The position numbers and the translations under genes are program-made. From the NCBI GenBank assembly GCA_000711775.1, contig ARYC01000230.1, positions 1 to 64,000 of the forward strand: a stretch of DNA of 64,000 bases. Reading direction: 5' to 3'. Shown piece by piece: positions 24,061-35,159 of this stretch (position 1 is the stretch's first letter; each line of letters opens with the position of its first letter). The notes beneath the pieces were generated by a model. The model searched no databases and was not told the origin of the DNA. It saw nothing but the letters and a program-made list of their open reading frames with translations. This DNA is from Oxytricha trifallax (lineage: Eukaryota; Ciliophora; Spirotrichea; Sporadotrichida; Oxytrichidae).

Positions 24061-25434
24061 GAGGGAATGTTCTATTCAAAATAAACCAGGAGATAGATTA
24101 ACGGGAACCAATATTTAATGTCATTAGACTTATTATTATAAATAAATTATAATTGATAAATTAATACTAAAATAGATTTAGAAAATAATGAAAATAAATC
24201 TTGAGAATCCTTTATCATTATAATAGTCTCAGTAATACTTTCTTATATATGGCCTTCAGAATGACTAGCTCCTCCAGCAGCAATAAGTACATATCTTAAG
24301 TTTACATATGCTTAATATATTTATCAATTTCCCATTTTATATTTTGAATCTGATGGAATTGATATCTTCAGTGAATATTCGTTAAAGTTGAGCAAATTCT
24401 CTTGTCGTGTCTTCATCGTTGTTTATCTATTTATGAAAAATTCAAAAAAATAATAATCTGTTTATTAAGATTATTCTTCTCAGAGTTCTTAGATTTAATC
24501 ATGAATTAAATAATTTATTTATAAATTTATCACTATTATTAAGTCAATATTTAATATCAATAAGATTAACTAAATTATAATAAAAAAGTTTTTGGTTAAA
24601 TTGAATGTCAAAAATGAGATCATAATAATGAACTTAGATTTATGATTTGCCATTTATTCGATCTCTTGTAGTTACTATCACTAAGAAAGAATAGTGAGGA
24701 CTTGTATTTAAAATCAAAATACCACTTTTTTAAAATATACTATCATTATATTCTATTTCATGCTAATTTATTCCGATTAATAATAACAATTAATTTTTAT
24801 TTCGAGATAAATTTGTTATTATCATATTTTTAATATAAAGATTTAAAACGATTTTGACTTAGATTTGTCAAGGATTTGTTATAGGTTTTACAAAATATTC
24901 TTTACTGTTCTTTTAATAAATAACGTTATTTTAATTTGTATAACAATCAAATCCTTTAAAACTATTATTTCTTTCTTTTCTTATGCAAACATGAATACTT
25001 TTGAAAAATTAAACTATAATATTAACGTATAAAATGTTAGATTTTTGTTTAAGAATCCTTAGAACAATGATTTCTTGGTTATAAGAAAAATGGTACTTTT
25101 CTAGAGATAACTTACAAATCTTACTTATTTAGTTTAATCAATACCTGCTTCAGAAGATTTTGAAATTAAATTAAAATATCAATACTTTTACATTTAAATG
25201 TAAATCAAATTATAAATTATGTTATAGTGAATTGAAATAGAAATCTGTGACGTAAGGATGAAATTTTGAGCAAATTGTAAACTTTTGCTAAGTGTTTCAA
25301 CTAAAATCAAAATGTTAAAGCTACACATTAGTCATCAGGAAATTTTATAGTGGTAAGTTTTAGGGGATTACAGGAATGTTTTGATTATTTTAAATCGTAA
25401 TTTATATATATATGAAAAGTAAATCAAATCCAAC

Positions 25435-28400
25435 TTAATCATGTGGTAGATCTCATGTGCTATGCGCTAATTAGCCTCCTAGAATGCAAAGAGTTAACGA
25501 ATCAAACTAATTTCATGTCATTTAGAGATACTTTGACATCGATATCGAGTGAAAAAATATCTAGATAGTTCAATAGAGCTTAAATTTAATCATTTAATAG
25601 TTAGAATTAATGATTTATTTTAAAGTTTAATGCTACACTCTTTTTATAATTAAATTAATTAAAATCATATATATTATTTAATAAATTTTGTAGGTAATGG
25701 AGTCTTCCTAAAGAAATAGTGCTCATAATGAAGACCTCTGCCAGACACGTTAAGATCTTTTCCATCTATACAAAGATCAGTACCAAAAAATCCTTCCCTT
25801 CAATTGATAATGTGATGAATCAAAACTCCAAAACCCCTGAAGTTGTTTGAATGAGTTTTAATTGATAAATGTTGACTATTAACAATACTTTATTAAGGTT
25901 TATGTAGGGGTTTATTGTTATAATATAAGTAATTTAAGTGAGTATATACAAGGTTTGGGGTCAGTTTAATACAGTGATTATATAGATCTATTGTTTAAGT
26001 TGCGCTATGGATGTGATGATTAAAGCGATCAACTCAAAACTATTCTAAATTACACGTTTATAGCAAGGCTACTCCATAAATCTCCAACAACTGCTAGGTC
26101 TCACTGTATATTAGCATTGAATTCAAAGAGATAGCATCTCAAGTCTAAGCTTAAGAGACCTCTGAAATGTTTCAACATCACATCGATTATTTTATCAATG
26201 AGAACTGTGATGTTATATCGCCTATTTCCTGAGCTTAAAATCTCTGCTTAATCTATAGCTAACATATATAAAAAGAATGGAATATCTTACAAGATAGTCT
26301 ACCGCATTAAGAGAGTGATTGACTTTACTGTTCCATTTTATAAGACTATTTAAATTATATATTAGATTAAATCTAGAGGGCTTAAGAGCATAATATAAAG
26401 TTCATGCAAGCTGGTGAGCCATTTATTAATGAAATACATTAAAAATAGGTAAAAATGATAATGCTGAATACAGATTAAATATCTATTCATTTTTAATTGT
26501 AATTAATTTGATACTTTATAATTATTATTAAAGTGATCATCAATAGAATAATTAATTTATATACTAAATATACTATCGAAAGCATTCCAGTGAACGAAAT
26601 AAGCACTTACAAAGAAGTAACAATCAAAACCCCAAAACCCCTTAGTGAGGTTTATAAGTGCTTTGATTAGTAGGGTAAAGTTGGGGTTTTATTAGGGTTA
26701 GTAGAGAAATTAGGCCAGTTTGCAAAATGAGAAATAGAAATTAGCGATTTTGGGGTCTATTTATGATGAGAAATATTTAGATTTACTGCTTAAGCTTAGG
26801 TATGGTGCGAGTATTAATTTAGACTAACTCAAACCAGTTATGAATTATGCTGCTATAGCTAAGCTCCTGCGCAAGAGTGCCTCAACAGTTAGGTATCATT
26901 GCTTGTTAGCTGTTTAGCATTTCAATTCTGGTTCTTGATAACATCCTCTAAGAAAATAAAAGTTCTCTTAGCACCATATTGAATATCTCAGCGATTCTAA
27001 GACTCTTAAGTATTGGGCACATTTCCCACTTGACTAGCGAGCTGTGATGTTTCATCGCAGTTTCCTGACATGCGTATCTCACCATAGACTATCGCAAATA
27101 TTTATTGAAGGAACGGTATTGCCTTCAAGACTGTCAATAGAGTGAAGAGAGTGATTGACTTTACTCTGCCATTTTATAGTAATAATTTAAACTATATATA
27201 TGATTAAATGCAGAGGTCTGTTGATAATAACATCAAGTTCATACACGCTGATGAAGCTGTGTTTCGTTCAACACCTTTATTAATAAGTCTTGGTACAAGA
27301 AGTACGATAATATAGAAGTGTATGACTAAAAGGTTAAGGTTGTCACTGACGCAATTTTGGCTGGTATCAGTGAAGATTCAGGCTTAGAAACTTATGTTAT
27401 TCATCCTCGCTCTATTAAGCGAGAGCAGTATATAGAGTTCTTACATAAGCTAAGAGATAAGTACAACGATCAAGAGATCATCCTGTTTGTTGATAACCTC
27501 TCAGTTCATAAGACTAAGGAATCTAAGAAAGCTTATAAAGAATAAAAGATAACTCATGTGTATAACGTTCCTTACAGTCCTCAATTTAATGGAATCGAAT
27601 TCTATTGGAGTTAGATTAAGACTCACTACAAGAAACTCTTGCTGTATCACCTAATCATGATCTACCAATCGGCACAGTAGACTTAATACAGAGTAGTTGC
27701 AAGAGAGTGGATAAAGACTAGACTACGATATGTGCAAGGAAAGGAAGAATGAATGTTTATTAATAAGTGTTAGACTTAAATGAATGAATTATTTCAATAT
27801 CAAACGAACTCTTAAATGGATTCGGCTTCTCTTTCTTTTCTTCCTCTGGTGCTTTACTAGGACCCATGTTTCTTCTCTTTGTACCAGCACCAGCATCAAT
27901 GTTCATATCATCAGACTTTTAAACTTCATTATAAAGTCTCTTGCTAACTTAATGAATGGTTTGAGACTTTCTCTCTCTGTGAACCTTTGCATTCTCTTTC
28001 ATTAGAAATATACCAGTTCCAGGTTTCCCTAAAAAGTTATAAATCAAAGCTACTAGAGAGATAAGGATGCTTCTAAAGCTCTGCTAGCCACGTCTCACTT
28101 ATTAATATTCCTTGCTTCTTTTAATCTTCAGGAGAAATAGAGTAGCGTTTCTTATGAGCTTCTTCTATAATTTCTCTCAAATAATCCTCTTTGATTGTAC
28201 CAAGAACACCAAAGAAGAAATTTCTTACAGGCAATTTATTTGAGAGTTACTTCTTGCTAGGAAGGTAAATAACCACTTCATCATCTTTCATTGCATCCTC
28301 GTAGAGATTTGTGACTGAAATCTCTGGGTAGTTAGGTATTTCAATCAGTTTGATTTCTATGTTTTTAAAAGCTTTCTTCTCCTCGCAGAATATTGCTTTT

Positions 28401-31400
28401 AAGAATGATATTTTAGTACATTCCATCGTTGGAAGGAATAGACCAACTGTATACATCGTTGATTAACATCAATTTATTTTACCATGCTAAGTAAGGTATC
28501 GATAGAGATCCTCCTTGCTTCTGATCTTAAGATCATTTCTTGAGCCTCAACCCTTTTCATTTGTTCATTGAATGATTCCATCTTTGTTCCTCTTCCTATT
28601 AATGAATTTCAAGTTTTAATTTATAGACTTCTGGATCCTTTCCTTTAAAATCTTACTATTAAATATGGGCATCTTATAGGAGGTCAACCCTGTAAAGATA
28701 CGTGGAGAAGGTTCGCAGAAGCTGTAACAAACTTCAGAGATGGAGCTCCATTTTTATCAATTTAGTTCCATTAAATTAGTACTAAATTTGTTTAAATTTA
28801 ATTAGTACCGGTACTAAATTCGTTTAAGTTTAATTGGTACCAATTTAATAGTACCAAAACTTAATTAGTACCTAGTTTTAATCCAGTGAGGTTTTAATGG
28901 AAAAGTTCCAATCTGGTTCAAAACTTAATTGGTACCAGTACCAACCTGAACTTTATCTGAGTTGGTACCAGAATCAAAATTATTAAGTGCAAAATTACAA
29001 AAATTATAGTTATAAACTGAGTATAAATATGAAGTCTTAGAGCTGAGATCAAACCATCATTAATGCTGTAGCAACTCCTATATAGTCCAGCTATAGCTAT
29101 AGAGGCTTTAAGAGCTTTATAATAGAAATTTAAATTTGAATTTAAACATGGCGGTCCACTTGAATCGTAGAGCGGCACTTTTAGGAGCAGGTCAATCAAT
29201 GCTTAACTTTGGTTCAACCAAGAAACAAGAAATTATATATATTGAGAGGGAGGCAGAGCTAAGAGCTCTTGAATTTGAAGCACAAGTTTTTATTATATAG
29301 GTTTAAAACATGAAACAGAAAGCTGAAATAGAAGTTTAAACATTAATAAAAGATGTTGAGGAAGAAAAGGAACAGCTTCAGATTTAAAGGATTAAAACTT
29401 TTGAATGCTAAGACTGCTAAAATTTTTTCTCTACTGATTCCAGTTCGAAGAGACATATGAAAGAGGTTCACTCTGGAAAGCTAAGGTGTATTTTAAGCAT
29501 GATAAGGTCGATGGCAGGTAATAGTGCACGACTTGTGAGAAGTCTTATACTCACTCAGCTAAAGTTAAGAAACATATGCAGAAGCATCACCTAAGTGAGT
29601 TCTTGATTTAAGATAAAGAGACTTAGAAATTAGTGCCCGCTAAAAGAAAATCTAATAATCTTGAGACTTAAAAAGAACAACAGGAGAAGCTCAAGAGGCA
29701 GAAGCGAATAGAATTAATGAATCAACCTGCTGGTAATGTCTTTTTAGCATGCTTTTAAGAGAGAGCCATGTATATTCCTGCACTAAATGCAGTAGACCTT
29801 AGCAGTTGTATTGAAAACTACTTACATATAAACGTACCTGCTAAAGCAAAACTCATAGTGGTTGATGACTATGCCTACAAGGTATATCCTTTCAGCTATC
29901 TCCTTAAAAACGAGCAGTATCAAAATGAGTTTGCTAACGAATATATTGTACTTAGAGAGGCATAGAAAAAAGATTGCAAGAATTTGCTCAAGCTAGATGG
30001 TGTTATTTTAGGGTTTGGTTTCATCGCACTAAGGCTAAAAAAGTTTGAAATGACTCTCCGAGATTATCTATATTAAAACAGATACCCAGATGACTTGAAT
30101 GATATTCTATCTAATATGATAAAGGGTGTTTAGGAACTTCACGAGCTTGGATACGATTCATAGAGATTTGAAGCCTGAAAATGTTATGCTAAACCTTTGC
30201 CCTTTAGAAGTAGTTGTAATCGATTTTAATAGAGCCTTAAGATAAGAGATTGTAACCTTAGCAAAGGTTCTTGGTACTCCAGGTTACTTCCCAATCAGAG
30301 AGAAATGGACTAATGGGCTCTATTTAGTGGGATGTTTGGGCAGTAGCTGCAATAATTTTAGAGTGAGATATGGAAAGCATGACTTACATTAATACAAAAT
30401 ATGAAAAATAATCAATAAATCTAGCTGAGAAGCACATAAAACAAGATGATGTATGCTAAGAAATAAAGAAGATTGTAGAGAAGATAATAGTAAGAGCTCC
30501 AGCATATCCAAGACAATCCTTAGACGATATGCTCGAACCACTAAAGAAAGCGAGATTCAAGAGATACAACAAAGACAAGCAAGTAAAATTCGTGTGATAT
30601 AATTAAACTAATACTCATTAAATACATAATAAAGTTTCATTAAACTTGCGTTTTCTCTACTAACCCTAATAAAACCCCAACTTTACCCTACTAATCAAAG
30701 CACTTATAAAACTCACTAAGGGGTTTTGGGGTTTTGAATCTCTGATTATAGACTTCACTAAGAATGATTTCTATGTACTTGAGAAAAAGACTCAAGTTAT
30801 TTTCAATAATCACTCAAAGGATATCTGCTAAGGCATGACTGGAAGGCAGTTACTTTTGAATATTCAACTAGCACTCTCATAAGAAACCAATATGATTAAT
30901 GGTGTGAATATCAAGAGAGCTGGCTTTCAGCTCTTGGGTCACCAAGTTTAAGGTACTGTGGCTGAAGTTGACAAGTACACTGACTGTGAAGCTTTAGCTT
31001 ATAAAAATACCAATTATCTTCTCATAAAACGCTATTCTTTATATAGCTAATGCTAAAATCGCCTCATATTTACCATTACTGAGAGTATTCCAGTGCTTGA
31101 TATAATAAAAATAAAGTCCATTAAGTCATAAAAAAGACAATATTGGATCATACTACCCAGAAGTCTGGATATATTTCCACTCATTTGCACCCTTTGATAC
31201 ACTGGTATTGTTACCAGATCTGGTACTATCATCTATGATGTAGGAGTTGATCAGACTACCTTTGCCAAGCTTGGTCATATATATAGTCGTTGGTATTAGT
31301 GAATATCCATTTGTCTGAACCAACTTGATTGATGCCCTAGTGAAATTCGTGGTTGACCCATTGACCTTAGGAATTGTCAAATTCGTAAAATTGGTGGAGA

Positions 31401-34400
31401 AGCTGGATAGGAAGCTTCTGTGTAGTTATTTGAGAACAGTCATTGAAATCTTCCGATTCTCAAATAGTGAGCATTTTTTTATTACAGCAAATTTTACTTG
31501 CTGCTTTAGACGACAAGTGTGTTTAATTAAACATTACTAATGTACTTATTTTATTTTAACTACTCCAAATTAAAGCTAAATTACTAATCATTAATTAGTT
31601 TCAGTTACAAATAAATAGATATTTAATCTGTATTTAACTTTATCATTTTTGCCTATTTTTAATATATTTTATTAACAGTACCTTTTTATCTAGGTCTTGG
31701 TACAAGAGGTACAGCAGCATAGAAGTTTATAATTACAAAGTAAAGGTTAAAACTCATGGCAGTCTTGGTGGAAAAAGTCAAGATAGTGGCGTCGAGAGCT
31801 ATGTTATTACCCCCATTCTATAAAGACTGAATAATATAGTTCTTAATAAATCAGAGACAAGTACGATGACAAAGAGATTATTCTGTTCGTTGATAACTTA
31901 TCTGAACATGAAACTAAAAACTCAAGAGAGGAATATGAAAGATTAAACATAACACCTGTATTTAGTGTTCCTAACCTCAGTTCAATGGAGTTAAATTATA
32001 TTGGGGGGTATTGAAAGGGCACTACAAGAAACTACAACTCTATCACTTGATGCACGACTTGAATATTGATACAGTAGATTTTATTAAGAGTGCTGCTAAA
32101 AGAGTCAGCGATGATAAAGCAAAAATATGCGCAAAGAAGGGAGATTTTGTATATATAAATAAGTTTTAGATTTAAACGAATGAATAAGTTTGCATATTAA
32201 ATTTGCCCGTTAAGGGATTTGGCTTATCTTTCTTTTAAGGCTTGCTTGGGCCTATGTTTCTTCTCTTAGTGCCAGCTCCTGCATCTATGTTAATCTTGTC
32301 TGCCTTTTATAAATCTTGAAGAGTCTCTTACTCAATTCATGCTTTACTTGAGACTTTCTCTCTCTGTTTAATTTGCGTCGTTCTTTCATAAAATATATAG
32401 CAGTGCTAGGTTTTCCCATAAAATTAGAAGACTAAGCTTACTTGAGGAAGTTCCTAAAGCCACGTATCATTTATTTTAATACCTTGCTTCTCTTTTTCTT
32501 CAGGAGAGATGCTGTAGCGCTTCTTATGAGCTTCTTAAATAACTTCATTTAAGTACTCAGGTTTCAGAGTTGCAAGAACACCAAAGAAGAAACTTCTCTC
32601 TGGAAACTTATTCGAGAACTGTAGCTTTGAGGGAAGGTAGAAAGCAACATCTGGATCACTCATAGCATCATCATAAAGATTTGTTACAGAGATTTCAGGG
32701 TAGTTAGGTATCTCTATCATCCTAATTCATTAGACTTAAAAGCTTTTTCTCTTCACTCAGTAAGGTTTAAGAATGAGATTTAAGTTCCCTCCTAAGTCGG
32801 CAAGAACAATCCAACTATAATGGATATATTAATCTTACTTAAGAACTTACCTTGCTATACCAAATATCTATAAGGTCCTCTTTACTTCGAAATTTTCCTA
32901 TCAAATCTTGAGATTAAATTCTCTTCATTGCATCATTCATAGACTCCATCTTGCTTCCTCTTTCTAGAAATGTTAATGAAATTTAAAATTATGGATATCC
33001 ATTCTAAGTTTATTAAAATCTTACTAATAAATAGGGAGGACCTACTGGAGGTAACCTTAAAAAGATATACGGAGAAGCATTGAAAAACTTGCTCCAAGTT
33101 TCACAGATTGATTTCCATTTTTATCAATCTATCTCCATTAAATGCTCCTAATAATGTTTAATTATTTTAGAGGTCCTCCAAATTAAGTTCAAACTGATTA
33201 GGAGACCTCCTAGAGAAACAAAACTTCATTAGGAGTATTTTAATTTACTAAAATGTATAATTCAGATAAAATATGTCAACTTACAGACTTTTATGGTTAG
33301 CTCATTTTCTTACCTCTCAGCAAAGAAACTACCAGAGTGTCTTATACTCTACTATAATAGTTTATCTCGTTAGATTTTATCATTGTTATAATAAAATATA
33401 TCAAAAAAATAAAATGAGCTCTAACCTTTTGAGAAAAGCGGCATTACTTGGATCAATTCAATAAAAGTTATCATTCCAGCAACCAAGAAAAGTAGAGACC
33501 AGAGACGCTTACTCAGTGGGAGCCTACTTATGACAACTTTGACCAATCTAGCTTTGAGATTTAGAAATAAGTTAAGTAGGAGGTTATCAAAGAAGCTGTG
33601 CAAATTGAGGAGGAGGTTAAACAACCGCCATAGAGCATTAATAAATACCAGGCAAAGTTGACTATTAATGCAAAGAATCCAATAAAGTTTTCCCTTACAA
33701 GTCAACTTATAAGAGACTCTTGAGAGATATACACAACGATATGCCAAGGTTATAGCTCAAGCATTAAAAGAAAGATGGGAAGTATGTCTGTGAGTTCTGT
33801 GAGAAGCCATATTCTCATACAAGAGACCTCAAAGTGCACTTAAAGAAAAAGCACAATCAAAGTTTTGTCTTTATCATGAACCCACAGGGAATAGATTCCT
33901 CTAAAAAAGAAGATCAAGAAACCCAGTGGAGTCTCTAAGAGTTGAAGTCTAGAAGTAAGTTAAAATGAAGAAAGCAGTCAAGAACTTTCCAGTCTCTGAG
34001 ATCAATAAAATCATGGTTAAAATAGAGGCAACGAAGATTCCTATATTAAAAACTATTGACTTAGATTCATGCCTAGAAAGCTACCTCACTCTTGAAGATA
34101 AAATAGAGAAGACAGTCATTACTGATGACTAATATGCTTAAAAGATATATCCATTATACTTCCTTGCTGATGACAAGTTCCAAATGGAATTTGCAAATGA
34201 GTATTATGCTCTTTAAAGGCAAAGTTAAATGAGTGCAGGCATATCATCTAGCTTGATGCTATTTTACTTGGTAAAAATCATGTAGCCTTCAGCCTTCCTT
34301 TACTTGAAATGACTTACAGAGAATTCTTATCTGACAATAGATGTCAGAGATAAATTAGCTAGATAGTATAGCAGATAGTTGAAGGGATTGAAGAGCTTCA

Positions 34401-35159
34401 CAAGCTAGGTTATGTTCATAGAGACTTAAAGCCAGAGAACATCATGATGAACTTTCAGCCTCTTAGAGTTTATATTATTGACTTCAACAGAGCTCAAAGA
34501 GTGCAAGCCTCTGCATAAGGAAATGTATACGGCACTCCTGGATATTTCCCAGAGAGAGGACTGGAGAGATGGAGACACTTAATGGGACATCTGGCCTCTA
34601 GCAGTAATAATAATAGAGAGCGACATGCCAAGAAACGATTACTTTAGCTGCAGGGGTGAGAGAGATTCTAAGCAGAGAATCAAGCAATATCTCAATAAAA
34701 ATAAAATAAATATTATCAAGCAAAGCAAAGAAAATTACGAAACAAAAGAAACAATCAAACATCAACTTAGAAAAATAAAATTCAGAGAACTGCCACATGA
34801 CTCTTAGCTTATGTTTATGAAATATTTATAAAAAATAAACTCGCTTGTTATACTTACTTAAGTTACTTATATTTAAACTATAAACTTCTACATAAACCCT
34901 AATAAAGTATGCCTTAATAGTCTAATTTTATAAATAAAAAACTCATTCAAACAACTTCAGGGGTTTTATGGTTTTAAATGCGATAGATGCCACCACCTTA
35001 GAATACAGAGACTTTGTGAAGGAAAGTTTTTGGTTAGCGAGCCTTGTTCTTGTAAAGATACGCACCATTTAAGAAAGAAAAACATATGCCCATAAAGTGG
35101 TATGCTTGTTTTACTGTTAGCGATTGATAAGAATGATGGAGACATTTCATCACTATTGA
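25435..35159 (+). CDS. Host gene segments split by the outer TBE
   Basis: Three coding patches on the plus strand flank the transposon. They are 25435-25590 (V-D-L-M-C-Y-A-L-I-S-L-L-E-C-K-E), then 25695-25820 (S-L-P-K-E-I-V-L-I-M-K-T-S-A-R-H), and 34980-35159 (A-I-D-A-T-T-L-E-Y-R-D-F-V-K) ending at TGA 35157-35159. If 25821-34979 is removed, keeping one AAT, the second and third join in frame as N-V-M-N-A-I-D-A. The AT-rich gap 25591-25694 looks like a conventional internal eliminated sequence. Family not recognised. This is the expected structure of a macronuclear gene whose germline copy is interrupted by a TBE. Confidence 0.6.
26715..27787 (+). pseudogene. TBE 42-kDa transposase (inner copy), with stops
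   Basis: A Tc1/mariner/IS630-type DDE transposase that cuts and joins the element ends and is implicated in germline DNA elimination. Frame visible from about 26715 (N-E-K-Q-K-L-A-I-L-G); the true start is uncertain. The stop is TGA 27785-27787. Catalytic residues: Asp in H-A-D-E-A-V-F (about 27255), Asp in L-F-V-D-N-L-S-V-H-K (about 27490), and Glu in P-Y-S-P-Q-F-N-G-I-E (about 27595). In-frame TGA codons (26936-26938 and near 27100) and frame changes near 27110 and 27280 interrupt it. So the triad is intact but the gene is not translatable as one protein from this sequence. Confidence 0.8.
27655..28456 (-). CDS. TBE 22-kDa protein (inner copy)
   Basis: A minus-strand frame from M-Y-T-V-G-L-F-L-P-T-M-E-C-T-K at 28456, through I-E-I-P-N-Y-P-E-I-S-V-T-N-L-Y, to a basic tail around A-G-A-G-T-K-R-R-N-M-G-P-S-K near 27850. 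The open frame extends to TGA 27655-27657, overlapping the transposase 3' end by about 130 bp. One frame change is likely near 28010. An upstream in-frame-looking segment (M-E-S-F-N-E-Q-M-K-R-V, about 28579) is in a different phase. The family is known only from TBEs and its function is unknown. The outer TBE copy is clearly homologous. Confidence 0.7.
28775..28970. promoter_or_regulatory. Cluster of GTAC-centred motifs between divergent TBE genes
   Basis: In the gap between the minus-strand 22-kDa gene and the plus-strand 57-kDa gene, the 4-mer GTAC occurs nine times in about 190 bp. It is mostly within (T)TAATTRGTACC or its complement, including GGTACC palindromes. Base composition would predict less than one. 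The outer TBE has repeats in the same gap built on a different word (TTAGGAG and complement). A divergent promoter with protein-binding repeats is inference. Confidence 0.4.
29148..30597 (+). CDS. TBE 57-kDa zinc-finger and kinase-like protein (inner copy)
   Basis: ATG 29148 (M-A-V-H-L-N-R-R-A-A-L-L-G), TGA 30595-30597. The order is a coiled coil, C2H2 finger 1 (F-E-C-Q-D-C...H-M-K-E-V-H) and C2H2 finger 2 (C-T-T-C-E-K...H-M-Q-K-H-H). A kinase-like domain follows with catalytic loop H-R-D-L-K-P-E-N (about 30165), V-I-D-F-N-R-A in place of the usual D-F-G, and G-T-P-G-Y-F-P. Frame changes occur near 29480 and at 30150, where one extra A stands before the H-R-D loop. The D-F-N in place of D-F-G occurs in both TBE copies, so it is a family trait. 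DNA binding plus signalling within the element life cycle is inference. Confidence 0.8.
30740..31530 (+). CDS. Unknown cargo of the inverted-repeat element
   Basis: Plus-strand frame S-L-I-I-D-F-T-K-N-D-F-Y-V-L-E-K-K runs about 150 codons to a TGA near 31195. A neighbouring frame (V-T-R-S-G-T-I-I-Y-D-V-G-V-D-Q) continues to about 31300, and another to 31538. The composition is host-like and GC-richer than the element ends. The beginning may lie left of the inner TBE (26580-26621), since one-AAT removal keeps a frame open (A-L-T-K-K-Q-Q-S-L-I-I). No domain recognised. It may be captured host sequence. 31153-31380 is also open on the minus strand, so strand is not fully certain. Confidence 0.35.
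32043..32951 (-). pseudogene. TBE 22-kDa gene (outer copy), decayed
   Basis: Homologous to 27655-28456. It has V-G-L-F-L-P-T near 32810, then I-E-I-P-N-Y-P-E-I-S-V-T-N-L-Y-D-D-A-M (near 32720-32660), and a R-R-N-I-G-P-S-K-P tail near 32260. An upstream M-E-S-M-N-D-A-M-K-R segment (32951) precedes a GTAAGT...ATAG stretch of 36 bp (intron-like) but is out of phase. The TGA near 32730 and other breaks suggest decay. As in the inner copy, the frame overlaps the transposase 3' end on the other strand. Confidence 0.65.
33414..34806 (+). pseudogene. TBE 57-kDa zinc-finger/kinase gene (outer copy), decayed
   Basis: M-S-S-N-L-L-R-K-A-A-L-L-G at 33414 aligns with the inner start. A TGA near 33525 and frame changes follow. 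A C2H2 finger remains (C-E-F-C-E-K-P-Y-S-H...H-L-K-K-K-H, about 33800-33860). The kinase-like part is well preserved: G-Y-V-H-R-D-L-K-P-E-N near 34420, I-I-D-F-N-R-A near 34480, G-T-P-G-Y-F-P near 34540. The finger 1 equivalent is not recognisable. The 3' end is approximate. Confidence 0.7.

Larger units (their letters stand above)
26625..30736 (+). mobile_element. TBE: Inner TBE transposon, structurally complete, 4112 bp
   Basis: The ends are CAAAACCCCAAAACCCC (26625-26641) and GGGGTTTTGGGGTTTTG (30720-30736). The terminal inverted repeats continue with near identity for about 78 bp. The target duplication AAT lies at 26622-26624 and 30737-30739. Length, ends and the three-gene layout match the TBE1 class of Oxytricha: transposase plus, 22-kDa minus, zinc-finger/kinase plus. 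It is younger than the inverted-repeat element and outer TBE it interrupts. Its terminal repeats are perfect while those of the outer copy have substitutions. Confidence 0.93.
26430..31675. mobile_element. Inverted-repeat element inside the outer TBE transposase
   Basis: Flanked by the 8-bp direct repeat TTTATTAA (26422-26429 and 31668-31675). Inverted repeats of about 70 bp begin ATTAAAAATAGG near 26438 and end in the complement near 31662. They include the shared phrase ACAGATTAAATATCTATT. Without the inner TBE it is about 1.13 kb. It is not a TBE: it has no C4A4 ends and a different flanking repeat. An 8-bp duplication fits hAT-type target sites (T at position 2, A at position 7), but no hAT transposase is seen. 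Alternatively it is an internal eliminated sequence with an 8-bp pointer. It carries coding-like cargo at 30740-31530. Confidence 0.65.
25950..32170 (+). pseudogene. Outer TBE transposase, split by an insertion
   Basis: The N-terminal part (25950-26421) has two helix-turn-helix-like blocks (F-I-A-R-L-L-H-K-S-P-T-T-A-R and S-I-A-N-I-Y-K-K-N-G-I-S-Y). It parallels the inner copy (L-L-K-L-R-Y-G-A-S). The C-terminal part resumes at 31676 (S-W-Y-K-R-Y-S-S-I-E-V-Y), holds F-V-D-N-L-S-E-H and runs to about 32170. At the first catalytic Asp the inner copy reads H-A-D-E-A-V-F, but this copy reads Q-A-G-E-P-F, so the Asp is lost. Frame breaks are also present. Removal of 26430-31675 rejoins P-F-I-N-S-T-F in frame. 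Confidence 0.7.
25821..34976 (+). mobile_element. TBE: Outer TBE transposon, itself interrupted
   Basis: The left end is CAAAACTCCAAAACCCC (25821-25837), the right end GGGGTTTTATGGTTTTA (34960-34976), flanked by AAT at 25818-25820 and 34977-34979. The subterminal 80-100 bp of the two ends are inverted repeats (for example CTGAAGTTGTTTGAATGAG and its complement). It carries the TBE gene set: transposase (split), 22-kDa gene (minus) and zinc-finger/kinase gene (plus). Subtracting the internal 5.2-kb insertion leaves about 3.9 kb, close to the usual TBE length. TBEs are Tc1/mariner-like elements removed during macronuclear development. Confidence 0.9.

Noticed and set aside
33421..33747. Minus-strand 108-codon frame
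   Set aside because: Antisense shadow of the outer TBE 57-kDa gene; the zinc-finger and kinase motifs are on the plus strand.
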